64,000 nucleotides of DNA from Halomonas ventosae (GTDB lineage: Bacteria > Pseudomonadota > Gammaproteobacteria > Pseudomonadales > Halomonadaceae). Position numbers and translations under genes: made by a program. Positions 51,238 to 60,869 of this stretch are shown one piece after another. The notes under the pieces were generated by a model that searched no databases, had not been told where the DNA came from, and saw only the letters and a program-made list of their open reading frames with translations. The stretch's first letter is position 1. Each line of letters opens with the position of its first letter. The stretch is from contig NZ_SNZJ01000003.1 in assembly GCF_004363555.1 (NCBI RefSeq), forward strand, positions 1-64,000. The letters are read 5' to 3'.

Positions 51238-52200
51238 TCAAGCCCGCCGCGCCTCCCGCGGCGATTGGCCATAGCGGGCCTTGAAGGCCCGGGCGAAGGT
51301 GGAGCCTGACGTGAAGCCGCAGGCCAGCCCCACCGAGAGGACATCGCCGTCCGTCTCGGCAAGCAGGTGCCGGGCTCGCTCCAGTCGCAGGTTCAGGTAC
51401 CACGCCCGGGGGGACGTGCCGAGATGCTGTTCGAAGAGGCGCTGCAGCTGGCGCAGGGAGACCCCGCTGCGGCTGGCCACCGCCTCCAGCGAGAGGGGCA
51501 CCTGCTGGTGGCGCTCCATCAGGGAGACGGCCTCCACCAGGCGGCGGTTATGGATCCCCAGGCGCCTGGCCAGCGACATGCGCTGCTGGTCACTGCGGGT
51601 GCGGATCCGCTCGTGGATCAGCTGCTCCGAGACATCGACCGCCAGACGCGAGCCGTGACGACGGGCGATCACCTCCAGGGCCATGTCCATCGCCGCCGTG
51701 CCCCCGGCACAGGAGAAACGTCGCCGCCCCAGTTCGAAGAGCTCGTCGGAGGTCTCGATACCCGGAAACCGCTCCTGGAAGGCCGGCAGGCTTTCCCAGT
51801 GCAGGGTGACGCGCTCGCCCTCCAGCAGGCCCGCCTCCGCCAGCAGGAAGCCGCCGGTGTCGAGCCCGCCAAGCACGCAGCCGCCCTGGTCCAGGCGATG
51901 CAGCCAGGCCATCAGGGGACGGCTCAGGCTGTCCTCGGGACCGAAGCCGCTGCAGACTGCCAGGGAGGGCAGCTGGTGCACCTCCCCGATGGCACGGTCG
52001 GCAAGCAGCGTCATGCCGTTGGAGGCCGTGACCGGCTCGCCGTCCTCGCTGATCAGCGTCCACTCGAACAGCGCACGCCCCGTGATCCGGTTGGCGATCC
52101 TCAGCGGCTCCACTGCTGAGAAGAACGCCATCATCGAGAAGCGCGGCAGCAGCAGGAACCCCACGGCTTCGGGCAGCAGGCCCTGATAGTCCAGGCGCAA
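51238..52200 (-). CDS. GlxA-family transcriptional regulator (DJ-1/PfpI-like domain plus AraC HTH)
   Basis: A 320-residue regulator. Residues 1-180 are a DJ-1/PfpI-like domain (VGFLLLPRFSMMAFFSAVEP, LDTGGFLLAEAGLLEG, FSCAGGTAAMDMALEV). The AraC-type double helix-turn-helix lies at about 215-310 (SLEAVASRSGVSLRQLQRLF, VGLACGFTSGSTFARAFKAR). Similar proteins (GbdR, CdhR) control carnitine/betaine catabolism. The TTG at 52198-52200 is taken as start because GGAGGAG lies seven bases upstream; an in-frame upstream ATG lacks a site. Its target genes are unknown. Confidence 0.85.
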   Translation of the reverse strand: MRLDYQGLLPEAVGFLLLPRFSMMAFFSAVEPLRIANRITGRALFEWTLISEDGEPVTASNGMTLLADRAIGEVHQLPSLAVCSGFGPEDSLSRPLMAWLHRLDQGGCVLGGLDTGGFLLAEAGLLEGERVTLHWESLPAFQERFPGIETSDELFELGRRRFSCAGGTAAMDMALEVIARRHGSRLAVDVSEQLIHERIRTRSDQQRMSLARRLGIHNRRLVEAVSLMERHQQVPLSLEAVASRSGVSLRQLQRLFEQHLGTSPRAWYLNLRLERARHLLAETDGDVLSVGLACGFTSGSTFARAFKARYGQSPREARRA

Positions 52201-52396
52201 GGCGCATCTCCTCCATCCCGCGGCCGACCGGTTCGCCCCCGGCATCGGGCCGGCGCGCGACGGCCGCATCCAGGTTCATCGCCGTGAGGATACCCGCTGT
52301 CATCGGGCGGATCACCACCCTCGGCACGGTGCAATGGAATACGCCCGCCGGCCGCGGCTAGAATGAATACCAGGCTTGTCCATCCGAGGTGTCCCC

Positions 52397-52645
52397 GTGT
52401 CCAGAAACGAGAGAACCATCCTGGCCTTCGACCCGGCCGGCAACGAGTACTTCATCGACATGTTCGTCAGCGTCCGGGATCTCAGCGACCTGCAGCACGC
52501 CGGCGCGACCCGCAGCGGCCTCCCTAGCTTCCGGACCCGGGAGGGCCACTCGGTGACTCACCTCGGCGGGGGCGAATTCGCCGTGATGGTGCCCGGCGAG
52601 GAGGAGGCGATCACCGTCAGGACGGAGGATCCCGAGTTCGTGTAG
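52397..52645 (+). CDS. small hypothetical protein
   Basis: An 82-residue acidic protein starting at GTG 52397 (SRNERTILAFDPAGNEYFID) with GAGGTG upstream. It has a beta-rich pattern (DMFVSVRDLSDLQHAG, VTHLGGGEFAVMVPGEEEAI). No domain is recognised. It stands between the GlxA-type regulator and the DUF2188 gene. Confidence 0.55.
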   Translation: MSRNERTILAFDPAGNEYFIDMFVSVRDLSDLQHAGATRSGLPSFRTREGHSVTHLGGGEFAVMVPGEEEAITVRTEDPEFV

Positions 52646-52802
52646 CCGCGCCCATGCCCTCGAAGCTGGCAGGTGTTCCCGGCGAGATCGCCATGACATG
52701 ACCGGGGTCATGCGCCGCGCCGAAACCGCCTCGCCGCCCGACGCGAACGCTATAATTCAGCAGGCGCCATCCCGCCACGTCCACCGTACAGGAGGGACGA
52801 CG

Positions 52803-53006
52803 ATGAATCGGTCGACGCACCATGTAGTGCCGAATGCCAAGGGGGGCTGGAGCGTACAGCGGAGCGGTTCCGAGCGAGCTTCCCGGCACTTTGCCACCAA
52901 GAAGGCAGCCGAGGCCTACGGCCGGAAGGTCAGCTTCAACCAGAAGACCACCCTCGTGATCCATCGCGAGGACGGCACACCCCCGCCCTCCAGCGACCAG
53001 GGCTAG
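52803..53006 (+). CDS. DUF2188 family protein
   Basis: A 67-residue protein: HHVVPNAKGGWSVQRSGSER, ASRHFATKKAAEAYGRKVS, then VIHREDGTP. The DUF2188 family has the pattern HVVP...GGW...A...T.KEA...A. The ATG at 52803 follows AGGAGGGACGACG. The function is unknown in the family. Confidence 0.78.
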   Translation: MNRSTHHVVPNAKGGWSVQRSGSERASRHFATKKAAEAYGRKVSFNQKTTLVIHREDGTPPPSSDQG

Positions 53007-53132
53007 CCCCGCCCCCCGACGACACGGGCACGGGACAGGCGTCCTCGTCGCCTCAACCATCACATGCTCTCGCCTCGCTGGTGTAGACTTCCCTGCACCA
53101 TGAATCACTGATCTACCCGGCGGGAGACGGCC

Positions 53133-53978
53133 ATGAAATACCTCGGTGCCCACGTCAGCGCGGCAGGCGGTGTCGACCAGGCAGTGCAGCGTGCCGTGGA
53201 GATCGGTGCCGACGCCTTCGCACTGTTCACCAAGAACCAGCGCCAGTGGCAGGCCAAGCCGCTCTCCGACGCGGTCATCGAGGCCTTCCGCTCTGCCTGT
53301 CAGGAACACGGCTTCGGTCCCGGACAGATTCTTCCCCACGACAGCTACCTGATCAACCTGGGCCACCCCGAGGCGGAGGGTCTCGCCAAGTCCCGTGCCG
53401 CCTTCCTCGACGAGTTCCAGCGCTGCGAGCAGTTGGGCATCGACCGCCTCAACTTCCATCCCGGCAGCCACCTGAAGAAGATCAGCGAATCGGAGTGCCT
53501 CTCGCGCATCGCCGAGTCGATCAACGAGGCGCTCGCCGAGACCCGCGGCGTCACAGCCGTGATCGAGAACACCGCGGGCCAGGGGAGCAACCTGGGCTGG
53601 CGCTTCGAGCACCTCGCCGAGATCATCGAACAGGTGGAGGACACGTCACGCGTCGGGGTGTGCCTCGACACCTGCCACGCCTTCGCGGCCGGCTACGACC
53701 TGCGCACCCCCGAGGCCACCACCGCCACCCTGGACGAGTTCGACCGGGTAGTGGGCGTCAGCTACCTGCGCGGCATGCACCTCAACGACGCCAAGAGCGA
53801 ACTCGGCAGCCGGGTGGACCGCCACCACAGCCTGGGCCAGGGCAACATCGGGCTCAACGCCTTCACCACCCTGATGCGCGACCCGCGACTCGACGGGATC
53901 CCCCTGATCCTGGAGACCATCGACCCGACGATCTGGGCCGACGAGATCGCCTGGCTGCGTGCGCAGCAGGCCGCCTGA
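53133..53978 (+). CDS. nfo: Endonuclease IV (deoxyribonuclease IV)
   Basis: A 281-residue zinc-dependent apurinic/apyrimidinic endonuclease. The start block [20 protein letters not shown], then LFTKNQRQW, and [12 protein letters not shown] are typical. The metal ligands lie in [68 protein letters not shown] and LILETIDP. It cleaves DNA 5' to abasic sites in base-excision repair. The length matches the family. Confidence 0.95.
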   Translation: MKYLGAHVSAAGGVDQAVQRAVEIGADAFALFTKNQRQWQAKPLSDAVIEAFRSACQEHGFGPGQILPHDSYLINLGHPEAEGLAKSRAAFLDEFQRCEQLGIDRLNFHPGSHLKKISESECLSRIAESINEALAETRGVTAVIENTAGQGSNLGWRFEHLAEIIEQVEDTSRVGVCLDTCHAFAAGYDLRTPEATTATLDEFDRVVGVSYLRGMHLNDAKSELGSRVDRHHSLGQGNIGLNAFTTLMRDPRLDGIPLILETIDPTIWADEIAWLRAQQAA

Positions 53979-54010
53979 CCCAGATTTCCCTTTCGGCAAG
54001 GAGCCACCGC

Positions 54011-54499
54011 ATGATCCGCATCCGCCCCTACCAGCCCGACGACTGGCCAGCCCTGTGGGCCATTCTCGTACCGGTCTTCCGTGCCGGCGAGACCTATGCG
54101 GTACCCCGCGACATCAGCGAGCAGGACGCCCATCGGATGTGGATCGAGCTGCCCCGCGCCGTGCGCGTGGCCGTCGATGATGAGGGACAGGTCACCGGCA
54201 CCTACACCCTCAAGGCCAACCAGCCCGGTCCCGGCGACCATGTCTGCAACTGCGGCTACCTGGTCGCCGACCACGCCCGCGGCCAGGGCATCGCCGGCGA
54301 GATGTGCGCGCACTCCCTGGCCCTGGCCCGGGAACTGGGCTTTCTCGCCATGCAGTACAACCTGGTGGTCGCCAGCAACGCGGTGGCCATCCGGCTGTGG
54401 CAGGAGCACGGCTTCGCGATCGTCGGCACCCTCCCCCGGGCCTTCCGTCACCCGGCGCTCGGCCTGACGGACGCCCATGTGATGTACCGGCTGCTGTGA
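54011..54499 (+). CDS. GNAT family N-acetyltransferase
   Basis: A 162-residue acetyltransferase. The start MIRIRPYQPDDWPALWAI is a usual GNAT N-terminus, and the acetyl-CoA motif A is VADHARGQGIAGEMCAHS (V-x-x-x-x-R-G-x-G-I/A). It ends with NAVAIRLWQEHGFAIVGTLP and HPALGLTDAHVMYRLL. The acceptor is unknown. It starts 32 bases after nfo and might be co-transcribed. Confidence 0.85.
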   Translation: MIRIRPYQPDDWPALWAILVPVFRAGETYAVPRDISEQDAHRMWIELPRAVRVAVDDEGQVTGTYTLKANQPGPGDHVCNCGYLVADHARGQGIAGEMCAHSLALARELGFLAMQYNLVVASNAVAIRLWQEHGFAIVGTLPRAFRHPALGLTDAHVMYRLL

Positions 54500-54580
54500 G
54501 GCGCGCGGGCACGGTTTGACCGCCGGCACCGGCCTCGGGCATGCTCACCAAGTGACTGACACACCAAAGGAAAAACGACA

Positions 54581-55576
54581 ATGAAAGGATATGCACGCAG
54601 CACGCTGGCCCTCGCCGTCTCGCTGGCCATGGCCGCCGGTGCCAACGCTTCCGAGTTCGCCGACATGGACCCGGTCACCCTGCGCCTGGCCCATGTGGTC
54701 AACGAGCAGGATGGCTTCCATATCGCCGCCATGAAGTTCGAGGAGCTGGTCGAGGAGCGCACCGAGGGCAAGGTGGACATCGAGCTCTACCCCAACGCCA
54801 GCCTCGGCGACGAACGCACCCTGCTCGAGGGCATGCAGATCGGCACCGTGGACATGGGGGTGATCACCAACGGGCCCGTTGCCAACTTCGTCGAGGAGAT
54901 GGCGGTATTCGAGCTGCCCTTCCTCTTCCCGAGCCCCGAGGCCGCCTACGAGGTGCTCGACGGCGAGATCGGCCAGGAGCTGCTGGACCGACTCTCGGAG
55001 GTCAACCTCAAGGGCCTGGCCTACGCCGAACGCGGCTTCCGCAACCTTACCAACAGCGAGCGCGCGGTTCAGAGCCCGGCGGATATCGACGGCCTGCGCA
55101 TCCGCGTGATGGAGAACCCCGTCTACGTGGACACCTTCCGGGAGCTCGGCGCCAACGCCGTGCCCATGGCCTGGACCGAGGCGCTCACCGCCATGCAGCA
55201 GGGCACCATCGACGGCCAGGAGAACCCGGTCAACGTCATCCACTCCTTCAAGCTCTACGAGACCCAGGAGCACATGACGCTGTCGCGCCACACCTATGCC
55301 CCGGCGATCTTCGTGATGGGCATGCCGGTGTGGAACAAGCTGCCGGAGGCCGCCCAGTCGGTGCTGGAGCAGGCGGCACAGGAGGCCGCCGAGCACGAGC
55401 GCCGGATGAACGCCGAGATGCAGGCCGAGCAGCTCGCCGAACTGCGCGATGCGGGCATGCAGATCGTCGAGGAGCCCGACATCGCCGCCTTCCAGGAGGC
55501 CGTGGCCCCTGTCTACGAGAAGTACGGCGAGCAGTTCGGAGACTACCTGCCGCGCATCCAGGAGGCCCTGAAGTAA
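54581..55576 (+). CDS. dctP: TRAP transporter substrate-binding protein (DctP)
   Basis: A 331-residue periplasmic protein with a signal peptide (residues 1-23, LALAVSLAMAAGANA). DctP marks are LRLAHVVNEQDGFHIAAMKF, ELYPNASLGDERTLLEGMQIG, and the ligand-site region DGLRIRVMENPVYVDTFREL / AMQQGTIDGQENPVNVI. The Arg of GLRIRV binds the carboxylate of the substrate. It heads the dctPQM operon; the substrate (C4-dicarboxylate or another organic acid) is not determined. Confidence 0.92.
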   Translation: MKGYARSTLALAVSLAMAAGANASEFADMDPVTLRLAHVVNEQDGFHIAAMKFEELVEERTEGKVDIELYPNASLGDERTLLEGMQIGTVDMGVITNGPVANFVEEMAVFELPFLFPSPEAAYEVLDGEIGQELLDRLSEVNLKGLAYAERGFRNLTNSERAVQSPADIDGLRIRVMENPVYVDTFRELGANAVPMAWTEALTAMQQGTIDGQENPVNVIHSFKLYETQEHMTLSRHTYAPAIFVMGMPVWNKLPEAAQSVLEQAAQEAAEHERRMNAEMQAEQLAELRDAGMQIVEEPDIAAFQEAVAPVYEKYGEQFGDYLPRIQEALK

Positions 55577-56098
55577 GTGCCTCCCCTCGCCCATTCCCTG
55601 CTGCGACCGCTGCGGTGGAGTGAGCGCGCCCTCGACGCCGTCATCGCGCCCGTGGTGGTCACGGCGATGGCGGCGTTGATCGGTGTGATCACCCTGCAGG
55701 TGGTCTCGCGGGTCTTCTTCACCGCGGTGGGCTGGACCGAGGAGGTGGCCCGCTTCCTGCTGGTGTGGATCACCTTCCTCGCCGCCACCCTGGCCTTTCG
55801 CCGTGGGCGGCATATCGCCGTGTCCTTCGTGGTGGACGCCCTGCCCGGCCTCCCCCGGCGCCTCGCGCGCATCGCCGCCCTGCTGGTGGCGCTGGGCTTC
55901 CTGCTCGCCCTGATCGCCATCGGCTGGGAGTACATGCAGGTGCAGAGCTTCCAGAAGTCCGCCTCGCTGCGCCTCTCCATGACCTGGGTCTATGCGGTCA
56001 TGCCGCTGGCCGCGGCGATCATGGCCTGGTACGCCCTGGTGGACGTCATCGGCCTGGCCGTCGGCGAGGAGCGCGAGCCCGAGGAGGAGGCCCCATGA
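55577..56098 (+). CDS. dctQ: TRAP transporter small permease (DctQ)
   Basis: A 173-residue membrane protein with four segments (about 24-44, 55-70, 93-113, 133-152). It has the TRAP-type DctQ motif TEEVARFLLVWITFLAATLA. The GTG start is directly after the dctP stop, and the stop overlaps dctM (ATGA). It forms the small subunit that contacts DctM and DctP. Confidence 0.9.
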   Translation: MPPLAHSLLRPLRWSERALDAVIAPVVVTAMAALIGVITLQVVSRVFFTAVGWTEEVARFLLVWITFLAATLAFRRGRHIAVSFVVDALPGLPRRLARIAALLVALGFLLALIAIGWEYMQVQSFQKSASLRLSMTWVYAVMPLAAAIMAWYALVDVIGLAVGEEREPEEEAP

Positions 56099-57354
56099 CC
56101 GCCCTGCTCTTCGTGCTGTTCCTGGTCTTCATGCTGCTCGGCGTGCCCATCGCGCTGGCCATCGGCGCCAGCACCCTGGTGGCGCTCCATGCCCAGGGCG
56201 TGCCGCTGATGGTAGTGCCCCAGCAGATGTTCCAGGGCATCAACTCCTTCGCCCTGGTGGCGGTGCCCATGTTCATCCTCGCCGGCGACCTGATGGCCCA
56301 GGGCAAGGTGAGCGAGAAGCTGGTGGCCTTCGCCGACTCGCTGTTCGGCTTCCTCAAGGGCGGCCTCTCCCTCGTCTCGGTGGGCGCCGGCATGTTCTTC
56401 GCCGCCATCTCCGGCTCCGGGGCCGCCACCACCGCGGCGGTGGGCTCGAGCCTGGTGCCGGAGCTGCGCAAGAAGGGCTACGAGCCCGCCTCGGCGGCGA
56501 GCCTGATCGCTGCCAGCGGCACCATCGGGGTGGTGATTCCGCCCTCGGTGCCGATGATCATCTATGCGGTGATCGCCCAGCAGTCGGTCTCCCAGCTTTT
56601 CCTCAGCGGCATCCTGCCGGGCATCGCCATGGGCCTGGGGCTTGCCGCCATCGCCATCGTCCAGGCCTATCGTCGCAACTACCCCCGCGGCACGGCCTTC
56701 TCCCCGGCCACCATCTGGCATACCTTCCGAAGCGCCAGCTGGGGCCTCATGACGCCGGTGATCATCCTCGGCGGCATCTTCTCCGGCGTGTTCACGCCCA
56801 GCGAGGCGGCCGTGGTAGCGGTCAACTACGCCCTGCTGGTGTCGCTGTTCGTCTACCGCGACCTGGGGCTCGCCGACGTCTACCGCATCCTGATTCGCTC
56901 GGCCATCACCACCTCGGTGATCATGCTAGTGATCGCCACCTCGGCGGTGCTCAGCTGGACCCTCTCCAGCTGGCAGGTCCCCGGCGCCATCGCCCAGGCG
57001 GTGCTGTCGCTCTCCACCGATCCCTACGTGATCATGCTGCTGGTGGTGGCGGTGATCCTGCTCACCGGCGTCTTCATCGAGACGGCCAGCGCCCTGATCA
57101 TCCTCACCCCGGTGCTGCTGCCGCTGGTCACCCAGCTGGGCATCGACCCCATCCACTTCGGGCTGATTATCGTGGTGGGGCTGGCCATCGGCATGATCAC
57201 CCCGCCGGTGGCGATCAACCTCTATGTGGCCTCCTCGGTCACCCGGCTGCCGCTGGAGCGCATCACCCGGGCGATCATCCCCTACCTGCTGGGGCTGGTC
57301 GCCGTGCTGCTGCTGGTGGTCTATGTCCCGATCCTGCTGGGCCTCTCCGGCTAG
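56095..57354 (+). CDS. dctM: TRAP transporter large permease (DctM)
   Basis: A 419-residue permease with about twelve segments. The DctM signatures are PMFILAGDLMAQGKVSEKLV, SGSGAATTAAVGSSLVPELR, GVVIPPSVPMIIYAV, and TPSEAAVVAVNYAL. The C-terminal IGMITPPVAINLYVASSVT is also typical. It drives Na+-coupled uptake of the substrate delivered by DctP. The start ATG at 56095 overlaps dctQ. Confidence 0.93.
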   Translation: MTALLFVLFLVFMLLGVPIALAIGASTLVALHAQGVPLMVVPQQMFQGINSFALVAVPMFILAGDLMAQGKVSEKLVAFADSLFGFLKGGLSLVSVGAGMFFAAISGSGAATTAAVGSSLVPELRKKGYEPASAASLIAASGTIGVVIPPSVPMIIYAVIAQQSVSQLFLSGILPGIAMGLGLAAIAIVQAYRRNYPRGTAFSPATIWHTFRSASWGLMTPVIILGGIFSGVFTPSEAAVVAVNYALLVSLFVYRDLGLADVYRILIRSAITTSVIMLVIATSAVLSWTLSSWQVPGAIAQAVLSLSTDPYVIMLLVVAVILLTGVFIETASALIILTPVLLPLVTQLGIDPIHFGLIIVVGLAIGMITPPVAINLYVASSVTRLPLERITRAIIPYLLGLVAVLLLVVYVPILLGLSG

Positions 57355-57396
57355 GTCACCCAGGCAGCCCGTTCACCAAGCAACGAGGAGTCTTTG

Positions 57397-57588
57397 ATGC
57401 ATCGATCGATACCGTCTCTCGCCACCCTGCTCGCCATGTCCCTGCTGGCCGGCTGCACCACCTACACCTGGGAGGACGGTCGCCGGGAAACCGTGTGGGG
57501 CGTGCCCGCCGAGGACGAGACCAAGACCCGCGAGGAACGCCAGGCCGAGGGCGTCGAGTACCGCGAGCCCGGCGAGATACCGGAATGA
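57397..57588 (+). CDS. small lipoprotein
   Basis: A 63-residue protein with a lipoprotein signal peptide (LATLLAMSLLAGC, Cys at about residue 20). The mature part is short, acidic and polar (TTYTWEDGRRETVWGV, EERQAEGVEYREPGE). The ATG at 57397 is preceded by AACGAGGAGTCTTTG. The function is unknown; a role in the cell envelope is expected. Confidence 0.65.
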   Translation: MHRSIPSLATLLAMSLLAGCTTYTWEDGRRETVWGVPAEDETKTREERQAEGVEYREPGEIPE

Positions 57589-57659
57589 GGGTCCCTTAAT
57601 GCGGCACTAACCGCGGCCGGGCATGCTGGAGCTCACATTCCCGACAGGCGTGAGCAACC

Positions 57660-58481
57660 ATGAACCTCCTCTCCCAGAGCATCGCCATCGGCCCGCTTGG
57701 CCTGAGCCTGGGCCAGCTGCTGATTGTCTTCGCCCTGGGTGTCGCCCTCATCACCGGCCTGCTGCTGGGCAGACGCCAGCGCCTGGGGATCGGCGACACC
57801 CTCTCGACGCTTTGCCTGGTTGCCTTGGTCGGCGCTCGACTGGTCTTCGTGGCACGCTACCACCAGGACTACGCGGGGCCGCTCGCGATGCTCGACATCC
57901 GCGACGGTGGCTTCGATCTCCTCGGCGGCATCGCCGCCGGGACGGCCTATGCGGCCTGGCGACTGTGGCGACAGCCCGCCCAGCGCAAGGCCCTGGGCGG
58001 CGCGTTGGCCGCCGGGATACTCACCTGGAGCGTCACCGCCGGCACCCTCGGCCTGTTGGCCGGACAGAGCCGCCCTGTGCCCGAGACCGAGCTCACCACC
58101 CTCGCCGGCGAGGCCATCCGCCTCCCCGATCTGCAGGCCGCCGAGGGCCAGCCCATGGTGGTGAACCTCTGGGCGACCTGGTGCCCGCCCTGCCGTCGCG
58201 AGATGCCGGTGTTCGCCGAGGCCCAGCGGCAGGAGGGGGACATCACCTTCGTGTTTCTCAACCAGGGCGAGGACCCCGCCCAGGTCCGTCGCTTCCTGGA
58301 CCACGAGTCCCTCGCGCTCGACAACCTGCTGCTCGATGCCCAGCTGGCCTTCGGCGATCGCGTCGGTGCCAGGGCAATGCCCACCACCCTCTTCTACGAT
58401 GCCGACGGCCGGCTGCTCGATACCCACTTCGGCGAGCTCTCCCGGGCAACGCTCAATCGAGAGCTGGAACGGCTGCGCTAA
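57660..58481 (+). CDS. membrane-anchored thioredoxin-like protein (TlpA/ResA type)
   Basis: A 273-residue protein. The first 125 residues contain four hydrophobic segments in an Lgt-like arrangement (LGLSLGQLLIVFALGVAL, LSTLCLVALVGARLVFVARY, DLLGGIAAGTAYAAW, LAAGILTWSVTAGTLGLLAG). The C-terminal TlpA/thioredoxin domain, on the periplasmic side, has W174-C175-P-P-C178 and the cis-Pro in GARAMPTTLFYD. It reduces periplasmic disulfides, for example in cytochrome c maturation. No partner gene is adjacent. Confidence 0.83.
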   Translation: MNLLSQSIAIGPLGLSLGQLLIVFALGVALITGLLLGRRQRLGIGDTLSTLCLVALVGARLVFVARYHQDYAGPLAMLDIRDGGFDLLGGIAAGTAYAAWRLWRQPAQRKALGGALAAGILTWSVTAGTLGLLAGQSRPVPETELTTLAGEAIRLPDLQAAEGQPMVVNLWATWCPPCRREMPVFAEAQRQEGDITFVFLNQGEDPAQVRRFLDHESLALDNLLLDAQLAFGDRVGARAMPTTLFYDADGRLLDTHFGELSRATLNRELERLR

Positions 58482-58536
58482 GCCGGTCACGCCAGAAACC
58501 CAAAAGCCGTCTCCCCCGATGCCCGAGGCCAGCCCG

Positions 58537-59163
58537 CTACCTGGCGGGGATAAGTGTTGACTGGCCCGACTGGCGGAACACCAGGCTGAGATTGTTGGAC
58601 GGCATGGTCACTACCTTGTCGAGCTTCAGTCCATGACGCCCGGCCGCGGCCGTCACCTCCTCCAGGTCACGGATCCCCCAGCGCGGGTCGCGGGCACGCA
58701 GATCCGCATCGAAGGTCGCATTGCTGGGCGCCGTATGGCGTCCCTCCCGCCGGAACGGCCCGTAGAGGAAGAGCACGCCACCGGGCACCAGAGCATCGCC
58801 GGCGCCCGCCAGCAGCGCCTCGGTCGCCGCCCAGGGCGAGATATGCAGCAGGTTGATGGCCACCACCGCCTCGAAGGGCGTCGACGGCCAGTCGCCGGTC
58901 ACGTCCAGCTCCACGGGCTCGAGCAGGTTCGCCAGCCCCGCGGCCTCGCGCCAGGCGGCGATGGAGGCCAGCGCCCGGGGACTGGGATCGCTGGGCTGCC
59001 AGCGCCAGCCAGGTGTGGCGCCGGCCAGGTAGACGGCATGCTCACCGCTGCCGCTGGCCACCTCAAGCACCCGCGCACGCTCGGGCAGCACCCGCTGCAG
59101 GATCTCGAGGATGGGCTGTCGATTGCGGGCCACGGCGGGGCTCTGCAGGCGTGGGTCGTTCAT
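58537..59163 (-). CDS. DUF938 family SAM-dependent methyltransferase
   Basis: A 208-residue protein. Motif I is VLEVASGSGEHAVYLAG and the loop WQPSDPSPRALASIAAW binds the adenosine. Motif IV-like AVVAINLLHISPWAATE and FLYGPFRREGRHTAPSNATF are characteristic of DUF938. The substrate is unknown. The start ATG at 59163 (MNDPRLQSPA) is chosen over ATG at 59175 because the family begins there. It is convergent with the thioredoxin-like gene. Confidence 0.85.
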   Translation of the reverse strand: MNDPRLQSPAVARNRQPILEILQRVLPERARVLEVASGSGEHAVYLAGATPGWRWQPSDPSPRALASIAAWREAAGLANLLEPVELDVTGDWPSTPFEAVVAINLLHISPWAATEALLAGAGDALVPGGVLFLYGPFRREGRHTAPSNATFDADLRARDPRWGIRDLEEVTAAAGRHGLKLDKVVTMPSNNLSLVFRQSGQSTLIPAR

Positions 59164-59208
59164 GGCGCTCCTCATGGCCTCGGCCTGGATCTGGGATCAG
59201 GCAGGCGG

Positions 59209-60255
59209 CTACTTCCTGCCCCTGGGCTTGCGGGACGGGCCGGCGGATTTCTGGCGGGGCCCCTTCGACGGCTTGGCGCCCGGCTTGCCGGGCTTGGAGG
59301 GCTTTCCGGGCTTGGAGGGCTTGGTGCCGCGGGACCTGCCGGGCACGGCCTTGCCGCCTGCCTGGCGCTTCGCGGCCTTGCCCGCAGCGGCCTTCCCGCC
59401 CTTGCCTCGAGGGCTCGCGCCGGGCTTTCCCGAGCCTGACTTGCCCGGGCCTGACTTGCCGCCGCCGTCCCTGGCGCCCTTGCCTGCCTGGCGCCGGGCC
59501 GACCGGCGGCCGGGCTGCTGGGCCTCGGAGGTGGAGTGCTCGGTCAGGGAGAGGATCGTCGCCACCTCGGCCTGCGTCAGGTCGCGCCACTCCCCCGGTG
59601 CGAGCCCGGCGAGGGACACGTTCATGATGCGGATCCGCTCGAGCTTCACCACCTCGAAGCCGAACACCTCGCACATCCGGCGGATCTGGCGGTTGAGCCC
59701 CTGCACCAGGGTGATGTTGAAGACGAACCGGGACTCCTTGATCACCCGGCACTGTTTGGTGACCTCGCCGAGGATCGGCACGCCAGCGCCCATTCCGGTG
59801 ATGAAGTCGTCGGTGATGGGCCGGTTGACGGTGACCCGGTACTCCTTCTCGTGCTGGTTGCTGGCCCGGAGGATGCGGTTGACCAGGTCGCCGTTGTTGG
59901 TCAGGAAGATCAGCCCCTGGGAGTCCTTGTCCAGCCGGCCAATGGGAAAGATGCGCGCGCCGTGCCCGACGAAGTCGACGATATTGGCCTTCTCGCCCGG
60001 GTCGGTGGTGCTGACGATGCCCACCGGCTTGTTGAGGGCGATGAACACCAGGTCCTCCTCCTCCAGAGCCAGCGGCTCGACGACCTGGCCGTTGACCTTC
60101 ACCACGCTGCCCGGGAAGACCTGGTCACCGGGGGTGGCGCGCCGGCCGTCGATCCGCACGTTGCCCTGCTCGATGTAGCGGTCGGCTTCCCGCCGCGAGC
60201 ACATCCCGCTCTCGCTGATGTACTTGTTGATCCGTTTCGAGAGGGTCTGGGCCAT
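59209..60255 (-). CDS. rluF: 23S rRNA pseudouridine(2604) synthase RluF with long basic tail
   Basis: A 348-residue protein. An S4 RNA-binding domain ([20 protein letters not shown]) precedes the RsuA/RluB-type synthase domain with catalytic Asp in [18 protein letters not shown]. Other marks are [20 protein letters not shown] and [19 protein letters not shown]. RluF modifies U2604 (and U2605 weakly) of 23S rRNA. The E. coli enzyme is about 290 residues; here a Lys/Gly/Pro-rich tail of about 110 residues ([17 protein letters not shown]) extends it. The start ATG at 60255 begins MAQTLSKRI. Confidence 0.9.
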   Translation of the reverse strand: MAQTLSKRINKYISESGMCSRREADRYIEQGNVRIDGRRATPGDQVFPGSVVKVNGQVVEPLALEEEDLVFIALNKPVGIVSTTDPGEKANIVDFVGHGARIFPIGRLDKDSQGLIFLTNNGDLVNRILRASNQHEKEYRVTVNRPITDDFITGMGAGVPILGEVTKQCRVIKESRFVFNITLVQGLNRQIRRMCEVFGFEVVKLERIRIMNVSLAGLAPGEWRDLTQAEVATILSLTEHSTSEAQQPGRRSARRQAGKGARDGGGKSGPGKSGSGKPGASPRGKGGKAAAGKAAKRQAGGKAVPGRSRGTKPSKPGKPSKPGKPGAKPSKGPRQKSAGPSRKPRGRK

Positions 60256-60356
60256 GGGACACGTCCGGGACGAAGATAAGGGGGCCGAGGAGGCACGGCA
60301 CGTTGCCGCGCAGTGTAAGGGGTGCACCGCCTCACGACCAGCAAGGCAGGGAACGG

Positions 60357-60815
60357 CTATCCCAGGCCGCAGCAGGCCTTGAACTTGCGGCCGCTGCCGC
60401 AGGGACATGGCTCGTTGCGGCCGGGCTTGAGCCGGGTGACAGCGGGATCGCCGTCCAGGTAGGTCCACCTGCCGGCCTCACGCCGGAAGCGCGAGCGCTC
60501 CTCCAGCGCGCCGAAGCGCCGCTCCTCGCGGAAGGTGGCGCGGAAATGCACCTGCCCCTCATCGCCCTCCTCGCCGCTCTCCAGGATCTCCAGCGCCACC
60601 CAGCGGGTCGAAGGATCCGGGGCGAGACTCGTCGGGCGGGTGTCGGGATGCCAGCTCGCCAGCAGGTAGTCGGTGAGGTCCAGGGCGAAGGCGCTGTAGC
60701 GCGAGCGCATCAGCGCCTCGGGGGTGGGGGCCGGCTCGCCGGCATGGTAGCGACCGCAACATCGGGCGAGGGGCAGGCCGCTGCCGCAGGGGCAGGCATC
60801 GGCGGTTGACGGCAT
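60357..60815 (-). CDS. YchJ-family SEC-C protein
   Basis: A 152-residue protein with two SEC-C motifs: [18 protein letters not shown] at the N-terminus and [18 protein letters not shown] at the C-terminus. Between them is the UPF0225 core, [22 protein letters not shown] and [14 protein letters not shown]. The SEC-C motif binds zinc. The function of YchJ is not established. The start ATG at 60815 is used; the in-frame extension toward 61202 would read antisense to the next gene. Confidence 0.85.
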   Translation of the reverse strand: MPSTADACPCGSGLPLARCCGRYHAGEPAPTPEALMRSRYSAFALDLTDYLLASWHPDTRPTSLAPDPSTRWVALEILESGEEGDEGQVHFRATFREERRFGALEERSRFRREAGRWTYLDGDPAVTRLKPGRNEPCPCGSGRKFKACCGLG

Positions 60816-60869
60816 GACGACTCCTGTACAGGTCGCGATAGAATGACAGCTCATGTCCAAGTTCGGATC

